Shown: positions 9,272 to 18,058, numbered from the stretch's first letter. The stretch: DNA of 64,000 nucleotides from B25-G16 sp964549945 (GCA_964549945.1 CAZJXD010000006.1:38756-102755), one strand, 5' to 3'. Numbers and translations are program-made. Notes: generated by a model from the letters alone, not told the origin.

Positions 9272-9457
9272 GAGCATGGGGGTGTCTTTTTTTCCATCAT
9301 GCCCTGTAACATGGGGCCTCAGCGTGCCGCTTCAAACCCTGCGCACGAGCAACTCGTCATTGTCTTCTAGGGCCTTTGTCCGTGTGCGCTGGTTTGAAGC
9401 GGCCTACCGACTCGTCTTTATTTGGGGCGTGATGGAAAAAAAGACACCCCCATGCTC
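9272..9457. repeat. 186-bp nested palindromic element (MITE-like or structured RNA)
   Basis: The outer arms, 9272-9304 and 9425-9457, are 33 bp each and match as reverse complements at 32 of 33 positions. An inner pair, 9326-9346 and 9384-9403, shares GCCGCTTCAAACC plus GCGCAC with its complement. The whole unit can fold into one long hairpin. It fills most of the gap between the binding-protein gene and eno and codes for nothing convincing. The structure suits a non-autonomous mobile element or a structured transcript. No similar copy was noticed elsewhere in the window. Confidence 0.75.
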
Positions 9458-9532
9458 TTTTCACATAGTTAGATTAGGAGCGCATGCTGCCTGCGGGTGA
9501 ACGTCCTTTGTTTACGTAAAGGAGGGATAGAT

Positions 9533-10804
9533 ATGGAAAAGATCGAGATGGTTTTTGCCAGGGAGATCCTGGACTCACGAGGAAATCCCACGATCGAGGT
9601 TGAGGTAGGCCTCTCGGATGGCGGGTGGGGATTGGCTGCCGTTCCGTCGGGAGCCTCCACCGGTGAATACGAGGCCTTGGAGTTAAGGGATGGCGACGCG
9701 AAGAGGTATCTCGGAAAAGGGGTACTGAAGGCGGTAGGAAACGTGAATAAGGCCATTGGATCCGCTCTCATGGGGATGGATCCCTTTGACCAGGGCATTA
9801 TCGATGCAACCATGATCGAGCTGGATGGAACGCCGAACAAGGCCAAATTGGGGGCGAACGCCATATTGGGCGTCTCGCTCGCCGTGGCCAGGGCCGCCGC
9901 CGATTCCCTGGACATCCCGCTGTATCGATACATCGGAGGCATCAACGCCCACATGCTGCCAATGCCCATGATGAATATCGTGAATGGCGGGAAACACGCC
10001 GCGAACAACCTGGATCTTCAGGAATTTATGATCGTGCCCAAGGGAGCCGAGACCTTCAGGGATGCCCTGCGAATAGGCGCGGAGGTCTTCCACTGTCTCG
10101 CACTGGTTCTCAAGGATAAGGGATTATCCACGGGCGTGGGAGATGAGGGTGGATTTGCGCCTGATCTCAAGTCAAACGAGCAGGGGATCGAGGTGATACT
10201 CGAGGGCATAGAGAGGGCGGGCTATAGGCCCGGCGAGGATGTGGTGCTCGCACTCGATGCGGCAGCATCCTCGTTCTATGAGGGGGGAATGTATGTCTTC
10301 AGTGAGTCAGACGAATCGAAGAGGGACCCCGGGATGATGATAGAGTTTTACGCCGACTTGGTGAACCGCTACCCCATCTTCTCTATCGAGGACGGCCTCG
10401 ATGAAAATGACTGGGACAACTGGAGGGCTTTGACAGAACGACTAGGGGGTCGGGTTCAGCTCGTGGGCGACGATCTCTACGTGACCAATCCCGAGAGGAT
10501 TTCCAGGGGGATCCAAGGGGGGTCCTCCAACGCGGTCCTGATCAAGCTGAATCAAATAGGGACCCTCACCGAAACGCTCCAGGCCATTGAGATGACCCAC
10601 AGGGCGGGCTGGAGGACGATCATCTCCCATCGATCCGGGGAGACCGAGGATAGTTTCATTGCCGACCTGAGCGTGGCCGTCGGCAGCGGGCAGATAAAGA
10701 CTGGATCGCTCAGCCGATCCGAGAGGATCTGCAAGTACAACAGGCTCCTCAGAATCGAGGAGGAGCTGGGGGAGAGGGCTACATTTCGCTTTCCTTCGCT
10801 ATGA
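9533..10804 (+). CDS. eno: Enolase
   Basis: 423 residues, normal for bacterial enolase, which interconverts 2-phosphoglycerate and phosphoenolpyruvate. Signature blocks include REILDSRGNPTIEVEV, PSGASTGEYEA, GVGDEGGFAPDL, KLNQIGTLTET, ISHRSGETED and GQIKTGSLSRSERICKYN. ATG 9533 is chosen because AAAGGAGGG lies directly upstream; the upstream in-frame GTG 9497 has no site. Its stop overlaps the next gene by 4 bp (ATGA), so the two are probably translationally coupled. Confidence 0.97.
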   Translation: MEKIEMVFAREILDSRGNPTIEVEVGLSDGGWGLAAVPSGASTGEYEALELRDGDAKRYLGKGVLKAVGNVNKAIGSALMGMDPFDQGIIDATMIELDGTPNKAKLGANAILGVSLAVARAAADSLDIPLYRYIGGINAHMLPMPMMNIVNGGKHAANNLDLQEFMIVPKGAETFRDALRIGAEVFHCLALVLKDKGLSTGVGDEGGFAPDLKSNEQGIEVILEGIERAGYRPGEDVVLALDAAASSFYEGGMYVFSESDESKRDPGMMIEFYADLVNRYPIFSIEDGLDENDWDNWRALTERLGGRVQLVGDDLYVTNPERISRGIQGGSSNAVLIKLNQIGTLTETLQAIEMTHRAGWRTIISHRSGETEDSFIADLSVAVGSGQIKTGSLSRSERICKYNRLLRIEEELGERATFRFPSL

Positions 10805-11715
10805 GACGCGCACCTGTACAGAGCATCTCTGAGAATCTATTTCTCATTGACCTCGATCTGCCCCTCACGGGCTTCCGCCGTTTTATCAGCAGCTGGATAC
10901 TCAAGGAGGGGGATCGTGCACTTGTAATCGATCCCGGCCCCTCCGCTACTGTTCCCGTGTTATGCGATGCGTTGAGAGAGCTCGGGGTTAAGGGCATTGA
11001 CTACGTTCTGCTTACCCATATCCATCTCGATCATGCCGGCGGGTGTGGAGATCTGATAGGGCGTTACCCCGAGCCTATGGTTGTGTGTCATCCCCAAGCG
11101 ATCAGTCATCTCGTCAACCCGGAAAGGCTCTGGCATGGTTCCGTCAATGTTCTCGGGGATCTCGCGAGGACCTATGGCGAACCCACACCGGTAAGCAAGG
11201 AGAAGCTATGTCCAGGACGCGATATGGGGTGGAAGGGGTATCGAATCGAGTCCCTGGAAACGCCGGGACACGCATCCCATCACATGTCCTTTTTCCTTGA
11301 GGACATCGTGTTCGCCGGGGAGGTCGCGGGGGTCAGGATTCCCTCGGGAGACCCACCCTATACGAGGCCCGCAACCCCGCCCCCCTTTCAGCCCGAGGTG
11401 GCCCTGCGCTCCATATCCAGGGTTCTTGAACGGCGCCCTGAAAGGATATGCTACGGCCACTACGGCATGATGGATAATGCCGTGAGCGTGCTTGAGAATG
11501 CCCACGAGCAGATGGGCTTGTGGCTCGACATCATAGGTACAAGGCGCGACAAGGGCCTTGACCTGGATGAAGGTGAAATCCTCGAGGAAATCCTCATCAG
11601 GGATCCCGGGGTACGATCCTTTCATCAACTGGAACCGGATATACGGGAGAGGGAGACGTACTTCATAAAAAACAGCATAAAGGGAATGGTGGACTTCGTA
11701 AAGGGCCAATCATGA
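10801..11715 (+). CDS. MBL-fold metallo-hydrolase
   Basis: 304 residues. The metal motif THIHLDHAGG has His73, His75, Asp77 and His78. TPGHASHH and a later YGHYG supply further ligands of the metallo-beta-lactamase fold. The family covers many hydrolases, including glyoxalase II-like enzymes, so the substrate is unknown. It overlaps eno by 4 bp at its start and a broken PHP gene by 4 bp at its end, which shows an original three-gene operon. Confidence 0.9.
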   Translation: MRRAPVQSISENLFLIDLDLPLTGFRRFISSWILKEGDRALVIDPGPSATVPVLCDALRELGVKGIDYVLLTHIHLDHAGGCGDLIGRYPEPMVVCHPQAISHLVNPERLWHGSVNVLGDLARTYGEPTPVSKEKLCPGRDMGWKGYRIESLETPGHASHHMSFFLEDIVFAGEVAGVRIPSGDPPYTRPATPPPFQPEVALRSISRVLERRPERICYGHYGMMDNAVSVLENAHEQMGLWLDIIGTRRDKGLDLDEGEILEEILIRDPGVRSFHQLEPDIRERETYFIKNSIKGMVDFVKGQS

Positions 11716-11807
11716 TTAACGAGCTCCACTATCATGGGGAATATTCCTACGATTGGGATCTGGAACCAGCAGATCTCCTTCAAAGGGCAAGGACAGGAAG
11801 GCAGTAA
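11712..11807 (+). pseudogene. N-terminal stub of a PHP-domain phosphoesterase
   Basis: ATG 11712 overlaps the MBL-gene stop (ATGA) and opens a 31-codon frame. Its first 26 residues contain ELHYHGEYSYD and EPADLLQRAR. These match PHP motif I (DLHxHxxxSxD) and the helix that follows it. The frame then stops at TAA 11805, just where the amidase gene begins. The matching C-terminal end is found at 13318-13506, so the original gene has lost its middle. Confidence 0.7.
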
Positions 11808-11812
11808 ACGAG

Positions 11813-13249
11813 ATGCAGGGACAGTTACCTTCTCTTCCTTTCACCATCTCCGAGGCCGGCGCACAGCTGCGCATGGGTTCCATAACCTCTGAAAGCCTTA
11901 CAAGGGCCTGCCTTGATTGTATCACGCAGGTAAACCCTCGGCTGCACGCCTTCATCACGGTCACCCGTGAGCAGGCACTGGAAACCGCCGCTGCGCTCGA
12001 TAGGGAGCTAATAGCAGGCAAGGATCGAGGGCCACTACATGGTATCCCTGTTGTTCATAAGGATAACTATGACACAAGGGATATCCCCACAACAGTGGGT
12101 TCCGAGTTCTTTCGTAGGCGAATGCCGGACAATGATGCGACGGCAGTACGCCTGTTGAAAGAGGCCGGTGTCGTATTGCTGGGAAAGACAAATATGAACG
12201 AGTTCGCCGGCGGCCTCTCGGGTCACAATACATTCTATGGCGATACACACAATCCATGGGATTTGAGCCGGTCTCCGGGTGGTTCCTCCAGCGGCACCGC
12301 TGCGGCCATTGCTGCTGGCTTGTGCCTAGGTGGTACCGGAACTGACACCGGAGGCTCGATAAGGATTCCGGCCAGCTGGTGCGGCATAGTCGGTATGAAG
12401 CCCACCTATGGCCGTGTCAGCGTTGCCTCTGTTTTTCCCAGGGCATATAGCTTGGATAGCGCGGGACCTCTGGGTCGTTCAGTAACCGATGTCGCGGTGT
12501 TACTCGATGCTATCGCCGGGTATGACCCTCGCGATCCGCATTCTCTCAACACGCCAAAAGAGGGTTACGCGAAAGAGCTCTCAAAAGGCGTTCACGGCGT
12601 GCGCCTGGGGATAGTTGAAAACTACAGCTTTCGTGAGGTCGATCCCGAGGTAGCCGCGGCGGTACACGGGGCAGCAGATGCCTTGTGCGAGTTGGGCGCA
12701 GAGGTCGTCACCGTTGATGTTCCTATACTCAGCGGCCCAATGGAGCATACCGTTCTTTTCGATCTTATCCTCTATGAGTTTCACCAGATCCTTGGTGAGC
12801 TGTATAGAAGCACGAGGAATAGAGACCTATTCGGGCCCATGGTTCAAGAGCACCTCGAGAAAGGGATGAAGGTATCGAGGGAAACCTATGAGAGAGCCCT
12901 AGCTGAACGGCCGAAGCAGATCGCTGAGCTTCAGGAGGTCTTTAACGAGGTGGACTCGCTGTTAACGCCCGCTACGCCCATTGTGGCCCCCTTGTTAACC
13001 GCAAGTCCCGCAGTCTACGATAAATGCCGGCAGTTTACCCTGCCCTTTAACTTCTCTGGTATGCCCGCCATATCTATACCCTACGGTTTCAGCCGTGAAG
13101 GCCTGCCCATCGGGCTCCAGATAGTGGGAAATCATCTTGAAGAAGCCCTCATTCTGAGAATAGCTGCGGCCTTGGAGGCCTCTAACAAGACTCACCGGCG
13201 CAAACCGCCCCTCTACTGCAAGCCAACACAGAGCGACCGCGAGGGTTAG
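11813..13249 (+). CDS. Amidase signature family hydrolase
   Basis: 478 residues of the amidase-signature family (GatA, AtzF and similar). The Lys of HGIPVVHKDNYDT, a Ser of SPGGSSSGTAAAIA and the Ser of GTDTGGSIRIPAS supply the Ser-cisSer-Lys triad. No gatB or gatC is adjacent, so a stand-alone amide hydrolase is likelier than the tRNA amidotransferase subunit. ATG 11813 follows AGGAAGG at about 12 bp; the frame opens earlier at TTG 11753, inside the PHP stub. The gene sits exactly between two halves of a broken PHP gene, so it arrived by replacement or insertion. Confidence 0.9.
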   Translation: MQGQLPSLPFTISEAGAQLRMGSITSESLTRACLDCITQVNPRLHAFITVTREQALETAAALDRELIAGKDRGPLHGIPVVHKDNYDTRDIPTTVGSEFFRRRMPDNDATAVRLLKEAGVVLLGKTNMNEFAGGLSGHNTFYGDTHNPWDLSRSPGGSSSGTAAAIAAGLCLGGTGTDTGGSIRIPASWCGIVGMKPTYGRVSVASVFPRAYSLDSAGPLGRSVTDVAVLLDAIAGYDPRDPHSLNTPKEGYAKELSKGVHGVRLGIVENYSFREVDPEVAAAVHGAADALCELGAEVVTVDVPILSGPMEHTVLFDLILYEFHQILGELYRSTRNRDLFGPMVQEHLEKGMKVSRETYERALAERPKQIAELQEVFNEVDSLLTPATPIVAPLLTASPAVYDKCRQFTLPFNFSGMPAISIPYGFSREGLPIGLQIVGNHLEEALILRIAAALEASNKTHRRKPPLYCKPTQSDREG

Positions 13250-13317
13250 AAATGTGCGTTGGGGCCACTTTTATCTTTAAGTTAGTGGTTCAAGCGCAGT
13301 GGTACCTTACCGGCTGA

Positions 13318-13506
13318 AAGAGGGGACACGACCTTCACCATAGTTGGGATCGACGCCTGAACCTGCCTTCCGTTGGAGGAAGCGACTGCCATAGCATCCA
13401 TCAGGTTGGCAGGGCAGCCACGGAATCCGTGATCCCTTTTCACACCATCAATGACGTGATAGCCCAGATACTAGAGGGATGCTCCAGCGGAATATCCATC
13501 CAATAA
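13318..13506 (+). pseudogene. C-terminal remnant of the same PHP-domain protein
   Basis: An open stretch of 62 codons after TGA 13315 with no start codon of its own. It reads NLPSVGGSDCHSIHQVGRAA and then a FHTINDVIAQILEG helix before TAA 13504. GGSDCHS with the following GRA is the last metal-binding motif of PHP-family proteins (GSDAHxxxxxGRA). Together with 11712-11807 this shows a PHP gene whose central part was replaced by about 1.5 kb carrying the amidase gene. Confidence 0.68.
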
Positions 13507-13543
13507 CCGACGAACAAATCCCCTCAAGTTTGCACTTTTATTA

Positions 13544-13609
13544 TTGACAAATCATTCATTATCTATTATTTTACGATAAAATTGACGTACGTTATAAATA
13601 ACGTACGAT
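13544..13609 (+). promoter_or_regulatory. Promoter with perfect 22-bp palindromic operator
   Basis: CGTACGTTAT-AA-ATAACGTACG at 13586-13607 is a perfect palindrome. It lies between a possible -35 TTGACG (13582) and -10 TACGAT (13604, spacer 16). A second candidate promoter, TTGACA (13544) and TATTTT (13567, spacer 17), lies just upstream. The palindrome is about 33 bp before the first ATPase start codon. It is likely a repressor operator for the two ATPase genes; no candidate repressor gene is adjacent. Confidence 0.6.
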
Positions 13610-13639
13610 ACTCTTCCCGTAAATAATGGAGGACAATCA

Positions 13640-14827
13640 ATGAAAGCGAATCCTGGAGGAACGGTTACAGGGGATGCCATAATAGGCCGGGAGAAGGAAA
13701 TCGCAGATATTTGGATGAAATTGGAGAAGAGAAGCGTAATCTTTACCGCCGAGCGCCGTGTAGGCAAGACATGTGTGCTAAGGAAGATGTCCGAGCATCC
13801 TAGAGACGGGTGGCTGTGCCTTTTCTGCTGGGTGGAATCCGACCGTCATCCCATCGATTGTGTGGAAAAGATATTTGCCGAAGCTAATAGACTCGAAGCC
13901 CGAAGCGATAAGGGCATTTGGTTAGGAAGAATCAGATCTGCATACAAGACCCTAGCGGGAACCGAGATCAGCGGTTGGAAACTCCCGCAGATTCAATCGG
14001 ACTGGAAGAGCCTTCTCGACGCCCTTTTTGCCGATATTTCCGAAAACACGGGGAATCGAATCCTTATCATGATCGATGAATTTCCCATGATGATCTCGAA
14101 CATTGTCAAGGATCATGGGGGGCCAATAGGTATGGAGTTCCTCGACGCATTGCGCGAATTTCGACAGAAGTATGAGCCTTCAGACCAGATCCGCTTCCTG
14201 ATGTCCGGGTCCATGGGATTGCATTTGATATTGCAGCAACTGAAATCCGCTCATCAGTATAAGGGTAATCCAACCAATGACATGTCGCTGAAAGTGCTTT
14301 CCGGTATGACTAGGGAGGACGTTCAGTTAATGTGCGTCAAATACCTGGATGAGGAAGGAATAAGGCGAAACGAGCCGGACGAGTTTGATCAACGCATGTA
14401 TGGGGCCACCGATGGTCTCCCCCTGTATATCCAGTATGTGTGCGAAAGGTTTCAAAATTCAAAACGACAGGAGGTCTCACCCGATGACATTGACGCAGAG
14501 ATAAGGGCCATGATGGACGACCGTGAGATACCGTGGTTCAACAATGCAGCCGAGCGAATCGAGACCTATTACGCCAGTCTTGGAGCTGACCGTCGTTCTT
14601 CGATTATCCTGAAGATGCTCTCCCATGAAGAGGGCTTCGTGCCTGAAGAAAAGATCATCGATTACATTCGCTCCCAAATGACCGTGGAGTATGACGAGGA
14701 GGTTCTGTCAACGCTCGAATTGCTCCTTGACGATAATTACCTCGTTAGGGATACATCAACAGGCAAGAGAAGCTATCGTTTCAGGTACGGTATCATGAGG
14801 AAGTGGTGGGAAATCAATAAGGGGTAA
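13640..14827 (+). CDS. AAA/STAND-like P-loop ATPase with C-terminal winged helix
   Basis: 395 residues. It begins with an IIGREKEI box and a Walker A of the form AERRVGKT (about 38-44), which lacks the usual first glycine as in archaeal-type ATPases. The Walker B is ILIMIDEFPM with Asp146-Glu147, and SGSMG is a sensor-like turn. The last 90 residues look like a winged helix ending in FRYGIMRKWWEIN. No effector domain or membrane helix is seen. The start has GGAGG 7 bp upstream. Its stop is 4 bp before the next ATPase gene, so the pair is one unit. Function unknown; DNA-associated regulation or defence is possible. Confidence 0.8.
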   Translation: MKANPGGTVTGDAIIGREKEIADIWMKLEKRSVIFTAERRVGKTCVLRKMSEHPRDGWLCLFCWVESDRHPIDCVEKIFAEANRLEARSDKGIWLGRIRSAYKTLAGTEISGWKLPQIQSDWKSLLDALFADISENTGNRILIMIDEFPMMISNIVKDHGGPIGMEFLDALREFRQKYEPSDQIRFLMSGSMGLHLILQQLKSAHQYKGNPTNDMSLKVLSGMTREDVQLMCVKYLDEEGIRRNEPDEFDQRMYGATDGLPLYIQYVCERFQNSKRQEVSPDDIDAEIRAMMDDREIPWFNNAAERIETYYASLGADRRSSIILKMLSHEEGFVPEEKIIDYIRSQMTVEYDEEVLSTLELLLDDNYLVRDTSTGKRSYRFRYGIMRKWWEINKG

Positions 14828-14831
14828 TATT

Positions 14832-17807
14832 ATGGATAAAGCTAGAAGTATAAAATCACTTCAATCCTTTTCGCCAGGATGGTCTGATCCGGAGATACTG
14901 GAAAAGACCCTTGTCGGACGACGGGACCTCGTAAACAGGCTGGAGGAGCTGGCAATTGACGGGGCCGGCGGGCCGAACAAACATCAACGCCTTATCATTG
15001 GGTTCCGGGGCAGCGGCAAGACCCACGTTCTCCGTGTGATTCATAACCGCCTCTGGTCGAACGAGGAACTAAAGAAAAACCTCATGATCATCTATCTCCT
15101 TGAAGACGAACTGGGCGTGGCGTCCTTTCTAGATTTCGTGGTCCGCTTGCTGCGTGCAATTCTGCGCTGGCACCCGGACCAAAAAGAAATTGCCCAAGGC
15201 CTGGAGGAGATCTACGATCTTCCTTCTGACAGGCAGGAGACCCGTGCCGTTCAACTACTGCTTCACGCTGCGCGCACCAGGGATATACTGATTATCATGG
15301 AGAACCTCGGCATAACATTCGACAATGCCAAGGGATTCGGGCACGAAGGGCAGCAGGCATTGCGCGACCTTGTCCAGCAGCATCCTCGATTCATGATATT
15401 TGCATCTTCCCAAGCCTTGGCCGAAAGCGTCAAGGATGCAAACGCTCCTTTCTACGGCTTCTTCAAGGTCATACATTTACACCGGCTTACCCTTGATGAG
15501 GCAATGGCCTTCCTCATGGCCATGGCTTCAGCATACGGGAATCAAGACGTGTTATCTTTTTTAAATACCGCCCAGGGGCGCGGACGGATGCGGGCCATAT
15601 ACGAATTCACAGGTGGGAATCACCGCCTTCTCGTCGTCTTTTACGAGTTTCTGATATCCGACTCGGTGGCAAAACTCAGCGACCTGTTTATTCAAGCCCT
15701 GGATCCTTTGAAGCCCTTCTACCAAGAGCAGATGAGGAGCCTGTCGGCACAACAACAGAAAATTATTCAATTCCTCAGCCTCCAACGGAGACCTTGTACT
15801 GTCAAAGAAATAGCCCGAGCCAGTCTGGCTGCCCCGAATACCGTCTCCAGCCAGTTGAAGGACCTTCTCGACAAGAATTTCGTGAGTCGGATTGGGCAGG
15901 GAAGGGAATCATACTACGAAATCGCCGAAGCCCTGTTTCGCATCTGCCATGAGGCGGAATTGGAACAGGAAGGGGCACCGGTGCGCCTGTTTGTTGACTT
16001 CCTGGGCAACCTTTACACGGGAGAGGAGTTGCAGCTTAGGTATCGCGGATTCTCACTTCTTGCAAACCGTTTGGGTACTAAAGGGCATATTCCCTTTGCC
16101 GATGAGGCCGAGTTCTATTCCCTGGCCCTATCGCGCTATTACCCTGATTTAGTTGTGAGTTCCCAGGGGCAAAGCCCAGGCAAAGCGGACACAGATGATG
16201 AGCTTCATTCTCTATTCCGGGAGATGGCCCAATCCCATGCATATCGGGAGATTATACAGATGGGCAAACACCTAAAAGACGAGAAGGACACCTTTGTCCT
16301 GCTGACTGAAGCCGAGGCTTATGCAGGGTTAGGGAACATGGAAGAGGCAATTGTTCACGCAAGGGAAGCGCTCAGCAAAGACGCGGATGATGTGGATGCC
16401 CACATGCTCCTCGCCAGAACATTGGCTCTGCGTCCCGATGAAAGAGATAAGGCCTTGGAGCATGCCCTCCGTGCGCGGGAATTGGCGCCGGAGAATCCCC
16501 GGGTGCTGATAGCTATTGGGTTCGTCCACTATACTCGCCAGGATTATGCCGAGGCACTCGAACAGTTCGAGTCTTTGAGGATGAAGCGACCGGATATTTC
16601 AGAAGCCTGGTTCGTAACTGGCATGACCCTTGAAGAACTTGACCGAAAGGAAGAGGCAGAGGCCATGTACCGCAAGGCCTTGGAGCTGGAGCCCAGGAAC
16701 ACGAATGTCCTTGAGCAACTCGGCATGTTGGTTTTCAAGGCTGGCAAACACAAAGAGGCCCTGGAGCACTTCCGGGCACTAAACGAAGTGCAGCCGGACT
16801 ATGCGCAGGGCTTCTTCCTGACCGGCATGGCGCTGGCAAGCCTCGATAGCAATGAAGAGGCCGAAGCCATGTGCCGCAAGGCCCTGGAGCTTGATCCCAA
16901 GAAAGAGAACATACTTGTGCTACTTGGCATCCTGATTTTCAAGGATGGCAGGTATGAGGAGGCCCTGGAGCACTTCCGGGCACTAAACGAAGTGCAGCCG
17001 GACTATGCGCAGGGCTTCTTCCTGACCGGCATGGCGCTGGCAAGCCTCGATAGCAATGAAGAGGCCGAGGCCATGTACCGCAAGGCACTGGAGCTGGAGC
17101 CGGGCAATGCAGATACATGGGCGGACCTGTACAGGATCCTGGAGAAGCAGGGACGGGTCGATGATGCTGTCGCAGCCTTCAAGGAAGCCGAACGATGTGG
17201 GGCTGATAGATCGAATCTTCTGAACTATCGAGGGGAAGCGAGACGAGAACAGGGTGAATATATGCTGGCAATATCAGATTACGAAGAGGCTCTCCAAGCC
17301 GATCCCCAGGCTGTGGTGCCCCATTTTAAGATCGTAGGCCTCCTCCTCGCGCTCGGGAGAATTGAGGATGCGCTTGCCCGGCTTTCTTCTGCGATTGAGG
17401 CCGACCGCGAAAGCAAAACACCTTATAGTAATTATGTTACGCAGTCGTTTTTTGAGAACTGCGTTTCCCTTTTTAAACACGCACCAACTGCCTCTTTTGA
17501 TCGCTATCTCACGGCTGCGCTCGATATCATCGGATCAGATGATCCGGCCTATATGCAGCGTTTTGAGGAGTCACTGCCGCTCACGATCTTCGCACTTCTC
17601 AAAGACCAGGAAAATATCAGCGAAACACGATTCACCCGTATTCTGAAGTCGCTCCAAGATGCTATAGGGAAATGGATGGAAGTCAGCGTTGCCGTTCGGT
17701 TCCTAAAGACGGGCATTGATCATTTCAAGAACAAGGACAAAAAGGCCCTACTGAAACTTACAAAGGAAGAACGTCGTGTGTTTTGCAGAGAGCTGGGGAT
17801 CGTTTAA
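14832..17807 (+). CDS. STAND-like ATPase with winged helix and TPR array
   Basis: 991 residues. A VGRRDLVNRL entry box is followed by Walker A GFRGSGKT (57-64). The Walker B-like DILIIMENLG has Glu in place of the usual Asp pair, and FASSQAL is a sensor-like strand. A MarR-like winged helix (about 305-350, with TVKEIARAS and SSQLKDLLDKNF) joins to roughly ten TPR repeats from about 480 to 850. The ATPase-wHTH-TPR order is that of STAND signalling ATPases, in which TPRs sense a ligand or partner. No nuclease, protease or other effector is recognised. It is coupled to the upstream ATPase gene. Confidence 0.82.
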   Translation: MDKARSIKSLQSFSPGWSDPEILEKTLVGRRDLVNRLEELAIDGAGGPNKHQRLIIGFRGSGKTHVLRVIHNRLWSNEELKKNLMIIYLLEDELGVASFLDFVVRLLRAILRWHPDQKEIAQGLEEIYDLPSDRQETRAVQLLLHAARTRDILIIMENLGITFDNAKGFGHEGQQALRDLVQQHPRFMIFASSQALAESVKDANAPFYGFFKVIHLHRLTLDEAMAFLMAMASAYGNQDVLSFLNTAQGRGRMRAIYEFTGGNHRLLVVFYEFLISDSVAKLSDLFIQALDPLKPFYQEQMRSLSAQQQKIIQFLSLQRRPCTVKEIARASLAAPNTVSSQLKDLLDKNFVSRIGQGRESYYEIAEALFRICHEAELEQEGAPVRLFVDFLGNLYTGEELQLRYRGFSLLANRLGTKGHIPFADEAEFYSLALSRYYPDLVVSSQGQSPGKADTDDELHSLFREMAQSHAYREIIQMGKHLKDEKDTFVLLTEAEAYAGLGNMEEAIVHAREALSKDADDVDAHMLLARTLALRPDERDKALEHALRARELAPENPRVLIAIGFVHYTRQDYAEALEQFESLRMKRPDISEAWFVTGMTLEELDRKEEAEAMYRKALELEPRNTNVLEQLGMLVFKAGKHKEALEHFRALNEVQPDYAQGFFLTGMALASLDSNEEAEAMCRKALELDPKKENILVLLGILIFKDGRYEEALEHFRALNEVQPDYAQGFFLTGMALASLDSNEEAEAMYRKALELEPGNADTWADLYRILEKQGRVDDAVAAFKEAERCGADRSNLLNYRGEARREQGEYMLAISDYEEALQADPQAVVPHFKIVGLLLALGRIEDALARLSSAIEADRESKTPYSNYVTQSFFENCVSLFKHAPTASFDRYLTAALDIIGSDDPAYMQRFEESLPLTIFALLKDQENISETRFTRILKSLQDAIGKWMEVSVAVRFLKTGIDHFKNKDKKALLKLTKEERRVFCRELGIV
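16755..17068 (+). repeat. Exact 110-nt direct repeat inside the TPR region
   Basis: 16755-16864 and 16959-17068 are identical over 110 nt. The offset of 204 nt equals 68 codons, or two 34-residue TPR units. Sequence between and around them has diverged. This points to a recent in-frame duplication or gene conversion, and the copy number may vary. Confidence 0.9.
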
Positions 17808-17876
17808 ATGGGAAGGGACAAAGGTCCATTAAATTATAAATTCAAGCAGTTACCTCCCCTCCCTTAATCCACTGGA

Positions 17877-18058
17877 TCAATCCCCTCCCACAATGGGAGG
17901 GTATGGGAGCCTATCGGGCTCGGCAACAAAGTTCAGCAGCCTGTCCCCCTTGGGCACCTAGTTGATCCCGATTCCAAGCCGGCGGCATTTTTCAAGAAAC
18001 ACATCCAGTTCGTTGACATCAAGGTCCACATGTTCGATCCTTGGACCAGGGTGATTCA
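17877..18058 (-). pseudogene. Small ORF with in-frame TAG downstream of nitroreductase
   Basis: ATG 18058 opens 33 codons containing GPRIEHVDLDVNELDVFLEK and then meets TAG at 17958-17960. The same frame continues with VPKGDRLLNFVAEPDRLPYP and ends at TGA 17877. Composition on both sides of the TAG looks protein-like. The simplest reading is a nonsense mutation in a gene remnant of unknown family; it also overlaps an 8-bp-arm hairpin at 17883-17901. Confidence 0.35.

Noticed and set aside
9270..9500. 76-codon ORF across the region before enolase
   Set aside because: It lies entirely on the palindromic element, whose symmetry creates open frames by chance.
16544..16753. Minus-strand ORFs inside the TPR gene
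   Set aside because: Shadow frames caused by repeated TPR codons on the coding strand.
17883..17901. CCCTCCCA-CAA-TGGGAGGG hairpin as terminator of the ATPase genes
   Set aside because: The 8-bp stem is perfect, but no T-run follows on either strand and it lies within a possible gene remnant, so it was not listed as a terminator.
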